A stretch of DNA of 40,774 nucleotides from Nitrosomonas sp. (GTDB lineage: Bacteria > Pseudomonadota > Gammaproteobacteria > Burkholderiales > Nitrosomonadaceae): assembly GCA_017984435.1 (NCBI GenBank), contig JAGNZK010000024.1:1-40774 (forward strand). Reading direction: 5' to 3'. A model generated the notes under the pieces. That model was not told where the DNA came from. It saw only the letters and a list, made by a program, of their open reading frames with translations, and made no database searches. Made by a program: the position numbers and the translations under genes. The number at the start of each line of letters is the position of its first letter. Within the stretch, counting starts at the first letter, position 1. Below, in pieces: positions 22,489 through 30,756 of this stretch.

Positions 22489-22645
22489 AATTTTGTATTG
22501 TATGAAGATAAAGTATTGAGCGTTCATTATAGGCTAATCTTCAAGAAATCAGCCAATTTCAGTGACTAGATAATTACTTATTTTCCCGTTACATCAATAA
22601 ATAATTAGCAAGCAAACAACAAATATCAAATAAAAATTTTTTTCA

Positions 22646-23950
22646 TTATAATTCCAAACCCATTTGCCTCGCCAATAACGTAACTGGATGCAGCACTTCG
22701 ATATCTATTTTTTTCTCGTGTAATCCATTTGCAATATGCATTGAACAACCAATATTTGAAGTAGCCAAGTACTTAGCATCACCCTCTACCACTGCAGCTA
22801 TCTTATCATTCAGCAGCATACTTGCAATCTCAGACTGATCAATAAAATAAGTTCCTGCGGCACCGCAGCATTGATCATTACCCGCCAAAGGCATCACTTG
22901 CACACCAGGTATACGTGAAAGCAATTCATAGGGATATGCCTGGCCACACAATACATTCCGTAAGGTACAGGGATCATGTACCAAAATTTTTTGTGGCAAT
23001 GGCGTTATTTCCACACTTTCCCATCCTTCTGCAGCGACTAAAAACTGATTGATGTCTACAATCTGATGATGACCGCCATCAACCACTTCGGACTCAAGTA
23101 ATTGCACACCACAACCCGATGCGGTGCTGATAATCGTGCTCATATTGAGTTCGCCAAAGGCTAATTTATTTTGTTGCGCCAATGCAACAGCTTGCTTAAG
23201 TGCACCGCTATGTTGCTGTATCGCTCCGCAACAGGTTTGATTTGACGGGACATGAACGGTATAGCCTAAGCAATTCAACACATAAATGCTCGAATTTAAT
23301 GTTACGACATCCGTTATTCGCGCCACACACCCCAAAAATAAACCGACCTCACCTCGCTTTTCTCCTTTCGCAGGATAAACCTCCCTCCAAACACTACTAA
23401 CAGCGCGTTTCTCGTCTGCAACTGCCACATATGGAAACTTAACCCAAGGAAGTTGAGCAACAAATCTAAATAATTTATTTTTTTCCAGCTGATTAAATTT
23501 CAGTAACCATCGTAGCAAACCATTTTTCTGCATAAAGTAAAACGGCCAACGCAAACGATCTAAACGAATAGGTCGAGTAAGCAGCAGCTTTTCCAGCACG
23601 ACTCTTATGCTTGACTGCTGCCGTCTTGCAAGAGACTTTGATTGATCTGCAATCAGAGCGCGAGTTTTATCAATTAAATGCCCATAGGCAACATTATTAG
23701 GACAGACTGTTTCACAAGCCCGACACGTTAAACAGCGATCCATATGCTGGATAAATCGGTCATTCAATGGAATTCGCCCACGAGCAACACCACTCATCAA
23801 AGCAATACGCCCACGCGGAGAATCCGCTTCTGATTTCAACAATCGATAAGTTGGACAATGTGGCAAACACAAGCCACATGAAACACACTGATTTGATTCA
23901 TCAATAATAAAATCTTTAGAAAACTTTGAAGACAATTTAATTAATTCCAT
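22646..23950 (-). CDS. GlcF-like (Fe-S)-binding protein with two CCG domains
   Basis: This is a 434-residue redox protein related to the iron-sulfur subunit of glycolate oxidase (GlcF) and to heterodisulfide-reductase subunits. Two 4Fe-4S motifs are at Cys 22/25/28/32 and 73/76/79/83. Two cysteine-rich CCG domains follow (TCCGAIQQHSG and QCCGAAGTY). GlcF normally works with GlcD and GlcE flavoproteins, neither of which is next to it. The substrate is therefore open: glycolate, lactate or another 2-hydroxyacid. It is divergent from the rpsP operon. Confidence 0.87.
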   Translation of the reverse strand: MELIKLSSKFSKDFIIDESNQCVSCGLCLPHCPTYRLLKSEADSPRGRIALMSGVARGRIPLNDRFIQHMDRCLTCRACETVCPNNVAYGHLIDKTRALIADQSKSLARRQQSSIRVVLEKLLLTRPIRLDRLRWPFYFMQKNGLLRWLLKFNQLEKNKLFRFVAQLPWVKFPYVAVADEKRAVSSVWREVYPAKGEKRGEVGLFLGCVARITDVVTLNSSIYVLNCLGYTVHVPSNQTCCGAIQQHSGALKQAVALAQQNKLAFGELNMSTIISTASGCGVQLLESEVVDGGHHQIVDINQFLVAAEGWESVEITPLPQKILVHDPCTLRNVLCGQAYPYELLSRIPGVQVMPLAGNDQCCGAAGTYFIDQSEIASMLLNDKIAAVVEGDAKYLATSNIGCSMHIANGLHEKKIDIEVLHPVTLLARQMGLEL

Positions 23951-24035
23951 TCAAAAATTCACGCTCGACTTTCTTCGCCGCTCCCTTTATATCCGCCAAA
24001 TAATAGAATCATCGTAAACTTGATAAGCTTATCAC

Positions 24036-24065
24036 TTGTCAGAATCAAAGAAATTACTGTAAAAT
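24036..24065 (+). promoter_or_regulatory. Probable promoter of the rpsP-rimM-trmD-rplS operon
   Basis: TTGTCA (24036-24041), an 18-bp spacer and TAAAAT (24060-24065) each match five of six consensus bases. The start codon of rpsP lies 50 nt further on. A perfect 14-nt palindrome (24021-24034) abuts the -35 box. Confidence 0.65.
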
Positions 24066-24114
24066 TACCGGTTCTTTGAAGGCTTCATATAATTATAGGC
24101 TTATAGGCGAAAAT

Positions 24115-24387
24115 ATGGTTATTATTAGATTAGCAAGAGGTGGCGCTAAGAAACGTCCGTTTTTTAATATGGTTGTTGCAAATTCTCGTGATGCGCGTGA
24201 TGGTCGCTTCATAGAACGCGTTGGTTTCTATAACCCAAGAGCTGTCGGTGGTGAAGAAGCGTTGCGCGTTCAACTGGATCGAGTTGCTTATTGGCAATCC
24301 CAAGGGGCACAACTATCAGCGACAGCGACTCGACTCATTAAACAATTCACTATCAATCACAAAGACGAAGCACCTGCAAATAGCTAA
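24115..24387 (+). CDS. rpsP: 30S ribosomal protein S16
   Basis: This 90-residue protein helps assemble the 30S subunit. ATG 24115 gives [16 protein letters not shown], the standard S16 start; the frame reaches back to 24076 but without family support. [14 protein letters not shown] is the conserved core. It leads the conserved rpsP-rimM-trmD-rplS operon. Confidence 0.97.
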   Translation: MVIIRLARGGAKKRPFFNMVVANSRDARDGRFIERVGFYNPRAVGGEEALRVQLDRVAYWQSQGAQLSATATRLIKQFTINHKDEAPANS

Positions 24388-24418
24388 AGTTAACACAAAC
24401 AAACAACTGATCACACCA

Positions 24419-24928
24419 ATGGTGATAATGGGGCATGTTATTGGTCCGTTTGGTGTTTATGGTTGGATTAAAGTATACCCTTACACTGAACATATTGATG
24501 GATTAATGGAATATTCATCATGGTGGGTGGGTAAAGAGAATAATGAATGGCAAGAAGTGCATGTTGTGACAGGCCACAGCAATGGCAACACTTTAAACGC
24601 AGCGTTAAAGGAATATACAGACCGTACACAAGCTCTAAAACTCAAAGGCATGCAAATAGCGATTCCACGCGACCAGTTGCCTACCCTACCGGAAGAAGGA
24701 GAATGCGGTTACTATTGGTCGGATTTGATTGGCGCTGATGTAATCAACTTAAAGAATGAAGAGATTGGCAAAGTTATAGGACTATTTGAAACTGGCGCAA
24801 ATGATGTTTTGCGCATACAGTCTCTCAACAAAAAAGAAGAAACCCTCATTCCTTTTATTGCACAAGCCATCATAAAAGTGGATTTAAAGCTTTCTCGGAT
24901 CATAGTTGACTGGGGTATAGATTATTGA
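24419..24928 (+). CDS. rimM: Ribosome maturation factor RimM
   Basis: RimM binds S19 and assists 16S rRNA processing in the 30S head. The product is 169 residues from ATG 24419. An N-terminal beta-barrel (GHVIGPFGVYGWIKVYP) is followed by a PRC-barrel (GYYWSDLIGADVIN to IIVDWG). ATG 24428 is an alternative start; no ribosome site is clear before either, so translation is probably coupled to rpsP 31 nt upstream. The long open frame into rpsP is spurious. Confidence 0.94.
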   Translation: MVIMGHVIGPFGVYGWIKVYPYTEHIDGLMEYSSWWVGKENNEWQEVHVVTGHSNGNTLNAALKEYTDRTQALKLKGMQIAIPRDQLPTLPEEGECGYYWSDLIGADVINLKNEEIGKVIGLFETGANDVLRIQSLNKKEETLIPFIAQAIIKVDLKLSRIIVDWGIDY

Positions 24929-24939
24929 GGTGATGAACA

Positions 24940-25710
24940 ATGCCATTTGAATGTGATGTCATCACCTTATTTCCAGAGATGTTCAACGCCATCACTCAAT
25001 TTGGCATAACTGGAAAAGCAAATAGAAACAACATCTTCAAACTTAACACATGGAACCCGCGTGACTTTACTCACGACAACTATCGCGCTGTAGATGACAG
25101 TCCTTATGGCGGCGGGCCAGGAATGGTTATGATGGCACAGCCATTGGAAGATGCTATCATTCAGGCCAGAACACGGCAAATTGCATTGAATATTGACACG
25201 CCTAGGGTTGTTTATCTATCACCGCAGGGCAAGCGACTGAATCATCAAATAGTCAAGCAACTCAGTGTCCTACCAGGATTAATTTTGCTCTGCGGGCGAT
25301 ATGAAGGAATAGATGAACGCTTAATTATTCGTCAAGTCGATATGGAAATCTCCATTGGAGATTATGTCGTCTCAGGCGGTGAACTGGCCGCAATGGTGTT
25401 AGTTGATTGTATCGTTAGGCAAATTCCGGGTACATTAGGTGATCCGGAATCGGCAAATCAGGATTCATTTGTAGACGGGCTATTAGATTACCCACACTAC
25501 ACACGGCCTGAAATGTATAAAGATAACCGTGTACCAGAGGTATTAATGTCAGGTCATCACGCACATATTCGCCGCTGGCGCTTACAGCAAGCTCTTGGCA
25601 GAACATGGCTAAAACGGCCTGATCTATTTGAATCAAGGTTAGCGCATGGCATGACAGTAGAAGAAGAGAAGCTTTTGGAAGAATTTAAACAATCCCGTAA
25701 ATTCAGGTAA
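24940..25710 (+). CDS. trmD: tRNA (guanine37-N1)-methyltransferase
   Basis: TrmD methylates G37 next to the anticodon and prevents +1 frameshifting. The product is 256 residues with the SPOUT trefoil knot: [20 protein letters not shown] and [28 protein letters not shown] is the family's N-terminal motif. A good GAGGTGAT ribosome site lies ahead of the ATG. It is the third gene of the operon. Confidence 0.97.
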   Translation: MPFECDVITLFPEMFNAITQFGITGKANRNNIFKLNTWNPRDFTHDNYRAVDDSPYGGGPGMVMMAQPLEDAIIQARTRQIALNIDTPRVVYLSPQGKRLNHQIVKQLSVLPGLILLCGRYEGIDERLIIRQVDMEISIGDYVVSGGELAAMVLVDCIVRQIPGTLGDPESANQDSFVDGLLDYPHYTRPEMYKDNRVPEVLMSGHHAHIRRWRLQQALGRTWLKRPDLFESRLAHGMTVEEEKLLEEFKQSRKFR

Positions 25711-25729
25711 AACAAGAAAGGAAGGAAAT

Positions 25730-26155
25730 ATGAACTTAATCGAACAATTAGAAGCTGAAGAAATAAAACGTCTTAACAAAAGCATACCGGATTTTTCTCC
25801 TGGAGATACAGTCATTGTCAATGTGAATGTTGTCGAGGGAGATCGTAAACGTGTACAAGCTTATGAAGGTGTAGTGATAGCCAAACGCAATCGCGGCCTA
25901 AACTCAGCCTTCACAGTCCGAAAAATTTCAAGTGGAGAAGGTGTCGAACGCACCTTTCAAACATACTCACCTTTGATAGCTAGTATAGAAATTAAGCGTC
26001 GAGGTGCGGTTTGTCGTGCAAAGCTTTATTATCTCAGAGATCGGGCTGGTAAATCAGCTCGCATTCGCGAAAAGCTACCAGCTCGTGCTAGCAGCAAAAA
26101 TCTGGCAGCCGGTGCTGAGGAACAACAAACTTCTACATCAGAAACACCCGTTTAA
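25730..26155 (+). CDS. rplS: 50S ribosomal protein L19
   Basis: L19 sits at the 30S-50S interface. The product is 141 residues; the core up to about 120 is standard ([63 protein letters not shown]). The last 20 residues, rich in Ala, Glu, Ser and Thr, are an extra tail compared with E. coli (115). A strong AAGGAAGG ribosome site precedes the ATG. A terminator follows. Confidence 0.97.
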   Translation: MNLIEQLEAEEIKRLNKSIPDFSPGDTVIVNVNVVEGDRKRVQAYEGVVIAKRNRGLNSAFTVRKISSGEGVERTFQTYSPLIASIEIKRRGAVCRAKLYYLRDRAGKSARIREKLPARASSKNLAAGAEEQQTSTSETPV

Positions 26156-26201
26156 TTAGCTTATTACCAGCAATAAACTAAGCACTTAAAAGAAAAAAGA
26201 G

Positions 26202-26235
26202 AAACTGTGCGTTTGTGTAGAAAAACGTACAGTTT
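26202..26235. terminator. Bidirectional terminator between rplS and the ArsC-like gene
   Basis: Arms 26202-26214 and 26223-26235 form a 13-bp stem with one G-U pair and an 8-nt loop. On the plus strand the run TTTTTT follows within and after the stem. The two flanking genes converge, so it can serve both. Confidence 0.8.
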
Positions 26236-26236
26236 T

Positions 26237-26581
26237 TTATTTGAGTAACTCCAGAACATTCTCCGGAGGGCGGCATAATTTAGCTTTGTTGCCACGCATC
26301 ACGATGGGACGCTGGATTAAATCCGGATTCTCCACCATCGCTTTAATTATTTCATCATCCGATGCAGCGCTTAAGCTACGTGCTGCCGGTTCATCACTGC
26401 GCAGAACATCACGCACCGGCATATCGAGTTTCTGAATTAATTCCCGCAACCTATCAGTTGTTAAAGGCACTTCGTAATAATTGATGGACTCAAACTCCTC
26501 ACCGCTATCGTTAAGCAGTGACAATGTCGCCTTACATTTACTGCAAGTAGGCTTCTGATACACAACTATCTTATCATCCAT
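26237..26581 (-). CDS. ArsC/Spx-family thioredoxin-fold protein (arsenate reductase-like)
   Basis: This is a 114-residue thioredoxin-fold protein. The N-terminal active site is PTCSKCKATL, with Cys at 13 and 16. RPIVMRGNKAKLCRPPE matches the anion-binding arginines of glutaredoxin-dependent ArsC. The CxxC at the active site is shared with Spx-type relatives; classic ArsC has CGTSRNT. No arsR or arsB is nearby, so arsenate reduction is unproven. Confidence 0.85.
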   Translation of the reverse strand: MDDKIVVYQKPTCSKCKATLSLLNDSGEEFESINYYEVPLTTDRLRELIQKLDMPVRDVLRSDEPAARSLSAASDDEIIKAMVENPDLIQRPIVMRGNKAKLCRPPENVLELLK

Positions 26582-26653
26582 ACGACTTTTCCCTCTATTG
26601 CTGATACCACTTCTTCAAGACAAATACTCAGACAAAGCTTCTATAGTGAATAG

Positions 26654-27169
26654 TTATTTCACACCACACTCGGACGAAATCGCTTTATAAGCAGACGATG
26701 AGCCACTCAGCCCGAAAGTATCCACTGTTTCCGTGCCACGAGACGACGCACCTTTGACTACCAGTGAACTCCCACGCTTAATAGCATCCGTTATTTTATG
26801 ATCGGTTGACTCATCCGGAGCCCAAGCGGAATCATCCTGGGTAAAAAGACGAAAACTCTGATTATTCACTGTGACTGTCGCTTCACTACCCGATTTGTAT
26901 GAATAACCGGCAATATAACTAAAGACATTTTTACTTTTCTCTGCCGGGCGATGTGTCACTAAAGCAAATACATCACCTCGTTTTGTGTAATTACCTGAAG
27001 TTTTTTTTGGCTGGCTAACCATATAGCAGACTTTGCTATTGTTCTCCATAAACATATAAGCTGTCCAGTCACCGTGTTCTCCAATCTGCTTTGGCTCAGT
27101 AGCTTGGGCGGAGTTACACAGCATCAAGATAGCACCAGAAACTATTAATTCTCTAAATTTTAACTTCAT
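26654..27169 (-). CDS. Invasion-associated locus B (IalB)-like periplasmic protein
   Basis: This is a 171-residue exported protein from ATG 27169. The signal peptide runs to about residue 23 (LCNSAQA). The mature part has the family's GDWTAY, VCYMVSQPKK and LVTHRPAEK segments and ends with a Cys (SSECGVK) that may pair with the earlier Cys. IalB was named from Bartonella invasion, but homologues are common in free-living proteobacteria and no function is settled. Nothing here points to virulence. Confidence 0.85.
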   Translation of the reverse strand: MKLKFRELIVSGAILMLCNSAQATEPKQIGEHGDWTAYMFMENNSKVCYMVSQPKKTSGNYTKRGDVFALVTHRPAEKSKNVFSYIAGYSYKSGSEATVTVNNQSFRLFTQDDSAWAPDESTDHKITDAIKRGSSLVVKGASSRGTETVDTFGLSGSSSAYKAISSECGVK

Positions 27170-27259
27170 TCGGAAACCTTCAGAATTATGGTCGATATGA
27201 TTTTGGTGATTGAGAGCGCTAAGATATGCGATTGCACCCCGAACTTTACCTACCACGCA

Positions 27260-27514
27260 TTAACAACCTTCCATCTTGTAAATATAAAAACCACTCTTGT
27301 TAATTTCATCAATGACATTTGCTGGCGCGCTCTGACTATGACAAAAGCTACATTCCTTACTGGTAACAGTCGCATCAGCTTCACCAATTGTAGCAAGCCA
27401 TTGCTTGGCGTATTCAACAGCTTTCTGATCATCTTTCACCGCAGTAAAAACATCAAAATGCATGGTATGCCCATCTTTAGCTTTAACATAAGTATCATAA
27501 ACATGAATTTGCAT
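27260..27514 (-). CDS. DUF2024 family protein
   Basis: This is an 84-residue protein from ATG 27514 (MQIHVYDTYVKAKDG); the frame extends 11 residues further without support. The N-terminal segment with HTMHFDVFT is characteristic of DUF2024. It carries a CSFCHS motif (Cys pair with a following His) in the second half and a C-terminal Cys, which suggests metal or redox binding; this is inference. It is upstream of the IalB-like gene on the same strand. Confidence 0.85.
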   Translation of the reverse strand: MQIHVYDTYVKAKDGHTMHFDVFTAVKDDQKAVEYAKQWLATIGEADATVTSKECSFCHSQSAPANVIDEINKSGFYIYKMEGC

Positions 27515-27556
27515 ATATCTTATTTCCTTAAAAAACATATCAATCACAGTACGTAA

Positions 27557-27574
27557 TGCACTGTCAACAGTGCA
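27557..27574. promoter_or_regulatory. Palindrome in the promoter region of the DUF2024 gene
   Basis: TGCACTGT-CA-ACAGTGCA is a perfect 8-bp inverted repeat with a 2-nt centre. On the minus strand it contains TTGACA, and TTGATA follows 18 nt later. It lies 43 nt before the DUF2024 start, so it may be an operator over a promoter. It could also be the end of the transcript from the glycan locus, but no U-run follows. Confidence 0.45.
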
Positions 27575-27684
27575 CTATCTTACAAGCAAACACAGCAACT
27601 ATACCAATTAATCAATTAAACCGCCATGAGAATTATACTGTCGGGAAAGCCCGCACAGCTTGATAAACCTTGCACGATCAATCG

Positions 27685-28371
27685 TTATTTTCTTCTTGCA
27701 ACCATCACACCATCGCGAGTTGGATTAATAAATGCATCAAAATCCGGATCATTAAAAATCAGTCGATTATGCGCCATGATCGCTTCTGTTGAGCCCACTA
27801 CATCATCCTGATAACTTTCCACAGCGACACGACCATGCCACAAAACATTGTCAGCAATATAAAGACCACCGGAGCGTATTCGCTGCTTGGCCATTTGCCA
27901 AATTTCCGGATAAGCCTCTTTATCGACATCGTTATAACAAATGTCAAACAAACCATCTGTTTGTGCAAAAACATCCTGTGCTATCCCGACATGGAATTCC
28001 ATACGCGACCATAAAGCAGCAGCGGAAAGATATTTTTCGGCGCGCGCGCAATTGGCTGCATCCATATCGCTACAAATGACACGCCCATCGGCGCCGACCG
28101 CGCTTGCGAACCAATAGGCCGAATAACCATAACCACTGCCAAATTCAAAAACTCGCTTTGCATTAATCATCTTCGCCTGAGTTTCAAGAAAAATACCTAC
28201 CAGACGATTAACGATCGGAAAATCTCGCTGTCTTCCAAATTCCTCCATCTCCATGAGCACCGGATGATCCGTTTGCCCCATCAAACCACGCATATAGTCT
28301 TCAATGACCGGATTAACAGGAATTAACTTCGTTGCATCATCAACAACCGAAGATTGAATATCATCACGCAT
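27685..28371 (-). CDS. O-methyltransferase, catechol-OMT/caffeoyl-CoA-OMT-like
   Basis: This is a 228-residue Rossmann methyltransferase. The SAM motif FEFGSGYGYSAYW is near residue 75, the acidic SAM loop CSDMDAANC follows, and YNDVDKEAYPE and IADNVLWHGRV are the metal-binding motifs of the cation-dependent OMT family. Its substrate is unknown. It is last in the minus-strand glycan arm, 38 nt after the preceding methyltransferase. Confidence 0.85.
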   Translation of the reverse strand: MRDDIQSSVVDDATKLIPVNPVIEDYMRGLMGQTDHPVLMEMEEFGRQRDFPIVNRLVGIFLETQAKMINAKRVFEFGSGYGYSAYWFASAVGADGRVICSDMDAANCARAEKYLSAAALWSRMEFHVGIAQDVFAQTDGLFDICYNDVDKEAYPEIWQMAKQRIRSGGLYIADNVLWHGRVAVESYQDDVVGSTEAIMAHNRLIFNDPDFDAFINPTRDGVMVARRK

Positions 28372-28409
28372 ATTTTCTCCCTATCAATAGCAGATCAAAA
28401 TGAAAGTGT

Positions 28410-29417
28410 TCACTTTGTAACCATTAATACACATTCTTCACCTGAATTTTTGTCTCTCCGAAAAACCCAACTGGCTGCAATCTGGAACCGAAATCCTCTC
28501 AAAATATCGCGAATCGTCACTAACCGATGTCCATCTTTCATTGTTACTTGCTCTGATGACAAGCTATTTTGACCGATGCCATCCGCACCGACAGGTGTCG
28601 TCCAACAGCGTTGATGGCTAAAGCCCGCTTGTTGTGAAATTTGAACCAGTGTCTCGCAGGTAAACAAGTGCAGATGTCTCGGTGGCTCGAGACCACGCCA
28701 AGTCGCACCAAATTTACGATGACCATAGCTTGCCGCGTTGGGGGTCAGTAATACCAATAAACCATTCTTTTTCAAAGCACGATTGCAAACGGTTAATAAA
28801 GCAACGGGATCATGCACATGCTCAATCACATGACTCATAATCACCACATCATATTTCTCGGTCGCTTTCATCGTCTCAAGCGGCCCCGTATGCACGTCAA
28901 TGCCTCTGGTTTTTCGCACATATTCGGAAGCGATCGGATCAATCTCCTGCCCCGTCACCTCCCAACCCAATGCCTGCAACCGCGCCAATCGCTTGCCATT
29001 ACCGCAACCCACTTCCAGCAGCCGGCCCGGCGGAACCTCATCCAAATACATACGCTTGTAACGCCGACGCTCGGCACGCAAACCCAACATCATAATGCTC
29101 AGTGTATGCAGAATGGCGCGAACTACACATGCCGACCGCGTTTGTTGCGCATCACTTGATTGACCGTGTGTATAGTACTTCTGGTAGGCTTTTCCAATTT
29201 CACTCAGTGTTGGTCTTGGATCCAGCCAGACAAGACCACACTTAGGATCAGAGCATCTCCTAAAACTCCAGTCACCGGGTGAACCGAAAAGATGATCTAC
29301 CAGATTGCGATAAAACAACTCTCCCTCTTTACCACATAAATAGCAAACAGATTTAGTTTCCGTACCAATCTGAGCGAATTGCGCTGCATTCTTGTTCACA
29401 TCCGATAAATCTTGCAT
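28410..29417 (-). CDS. Class I SAM methyltransferase with N-terminal cysteine motif
   Basis: The product is 335 residues. Residues 24-62 hold CYLCGKEG and CSDPKCGLVW, a zinc-ribbon-like pair of cysteine motifs typical of sugar or lipid methyltransferases near glycan clusters. The SAM domain follows (LLEVGCGNGKRLARL near 137, IMSHVIEHVHDP near 195). The PRHLHLFT segment is typical of Methyltransf_23 proteins. Likely target: a nucleotide sugar or the surface glycan; this is inferred from neighbours. Confidence 0.83.
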   Translation of the reverse strand: MQDLSDVNKNAAQFAQIGTETKSVCYLCGKEGELFYRNLVDHLFGSPGDWSFRRCSDPKCGLVWLDPRPTLSEIGKAYQKYYTHGQSSDAQQTRSACVVRAILHTLSIMMLGLRAERRRYKRMYLDEVPPGRLLEVGCGNGKRLARLQALGWEVTGQEIDPIASEYVRKTRGIDVHTGPLETMKATEKYDVVIMSHVIEHVHDPVALLTVCNRALKKNGLLVLLTPNAASYGHRKFGATWRGLEPPRHLHLFTCETLVQISQQAGFSHQRCWTTPVGADGIGQNSLSSEQVTMKDGHRLVTIRDILRGFRFQIAASWVFRRDKNSGEECVLMVTK

Positions 29418-29473
29418 GATTACTCCACGCTTTATTAATCCGCAATCAGATCGCTGCTAAACACCACAACTAA

Positions 29474-30658
29474 TCAACGCAACCTTCTTTGCCAGCTGAT
29501 AGCAACTGCTGTAATCATCAGTAATAAAATTTGAGTCCTGCTAAAGATCATAAAAGTATCCGTGAGTCCTGCCAGGAAAATATAACTTACCAAACCAACT
29601 CCCAATATACCCAACTGATTCTTATTAAATATTTGATACCAGCTCCAGAGCAGAAACAGTAAAGCCAATATACCTGGAATACCGATATGCATAGCGATTT
29701 CAATCCAGTCATTATGATAATGGGCTGTTTCCTCGAATTCCGGCAAGTTCTTATAAATACCATTCTTGTACGTCAGGATGGTGTTTTCGAAATAGCTTTC
29801 CGGCGCACCTGTTCCGTAGCCTAATAATGGACGCTCAGCAATACCATGCAGACCGACATCCCACATGGCAAGACGATAGCCTAAACTGGAACTGTAGTTG
29901 CCTTGCTGTAATAATTCGATATCGTTTTTTGCTTGCGTCCATCGATCCTGAAAAACAGGGCTGTTATACGCAAAAACCACAGCAATACTCAGTACGGATA
30001 ACAAAATACCCATGAATTTCCTGAATTCCATTTTATAGCGCAAGAAAGCTAGCAATAACACGGTGATCAAAGTGGCGACCAGAAAAATTCTGCCACCCTG
30101 ATAAAACTGAACAAATAGTAATGCAATCGCGACGACACACAGCGGCATTCCGAGCTTGATTGATGGACTCAAGCAAGCAAAACCGACTGCCACTACCACA
30201 CCTGTCCCAAGCATGGCTGAGAAACTCAGATAATTCATCCCCAACAGCGGAATGCCCTGAACGCCCATGACAAGCCACTGATAAATGCCGAGCGCTAAAA
30301 CGCCCAAATAGCCCGTCAGCAACCCGCCTATCGCCCACGGCAAGCGCTCTTTAGTCAGAAGAGAATAAAAGGGAATAAAGATCAATAGCATAAAATACTT
30401 CGTCCATTTCATCCGCCCATCTTCCGGCAATTCACTCCATAGTAACCCTACGAGCAAAAGCGTACATAGTAGAAGAATCGCTTGTATCAATGGCTCTTTA
30501 ATGTCCTGCTTGAATCGACGCAAGCCACCGTCAATTAACCAAGCAATCCCTAACAATGGAAAATACAAAAGACTCAACTTGGTATACCAAAATCCCAGGC
30601 AGATAAAGACCAGCGCAAACCGGATAAACAGTTCACGCCATGTAATACTCGTTTGCAT
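29474..30658 (-). CDS. O-antigen ligase / polymerase family membrane protein (Wzy_C/WaaL-like)
   Basis: This is a 394-residue polytopic protein with about 10-12 membrane segments. A large periplasmic loop lies between about 225 and 320, followed by the family motif HYHNDWIEIAMHIGIPG, whose His is essential in known ligases. The loop also has RLAMWDVGLHGIAERPLLGYGTG (quoted as separate motifs RLAMWD and LLGYGTG). WaaL-type proteins attach polymer to lipid A-core; Wzy-type polymerise repeat units. The sequence does not decide between them. Confidence 0.85.
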   Translation of the reverse strand: MQTSITWRELFIRFALVFICLGFWYTKLSLLYFPLLGIAWLIDGGLRRFKQDIKEPLIQAILLLCTLLLVGLLWSELPEDGRMKWTKYFMLLIFIPFYSLLTKERLPWAIGGLLTGYLGVLALGIYQWLVMGVQGIPLLGMNYLSFSAMLGTGVVVAVGFACLSPSIKLGMPLCVVAIALLFVQFYQGGRIFLVATLITVLLLAFLRYKMEFRKFMGILLSVLSIAVVFAYNSPVFQDRWTQAKNDIELLQQGNYSSSLGYRLAMWDVGLHGIAERPLLGYGTGAPESYFENTILTYKNGIYKNLPEFEETAHYHNDWIEIAMHIGIPGILALLFLLWSWYQIFNKNQLGILGVGLVSYIFLAGLTDTFMIFSRTQILLLMITAVAISWQRRLR

Positions 30659-30756
30659 AAAGCCAATCCATCGATATTCTTTTCATAAAATTCAGCATGG
30701 ATCCCATTGGTAAGTCCTGCTGACTATCCGGAGTAAATCTGAAAATTTAAACTGTG

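Noticed and set aside
24221-24418. Extended RimM reading frame into rpsP
   Set aside because: It is an out-of-frame translation of the rpsP coding sequence.
26654-27169. IalB-like protein as an invasion factor
   Set aside because: The name comes from Bartonella; homologues occur in many free-living bacteria and no host-interaction genes are nearby.
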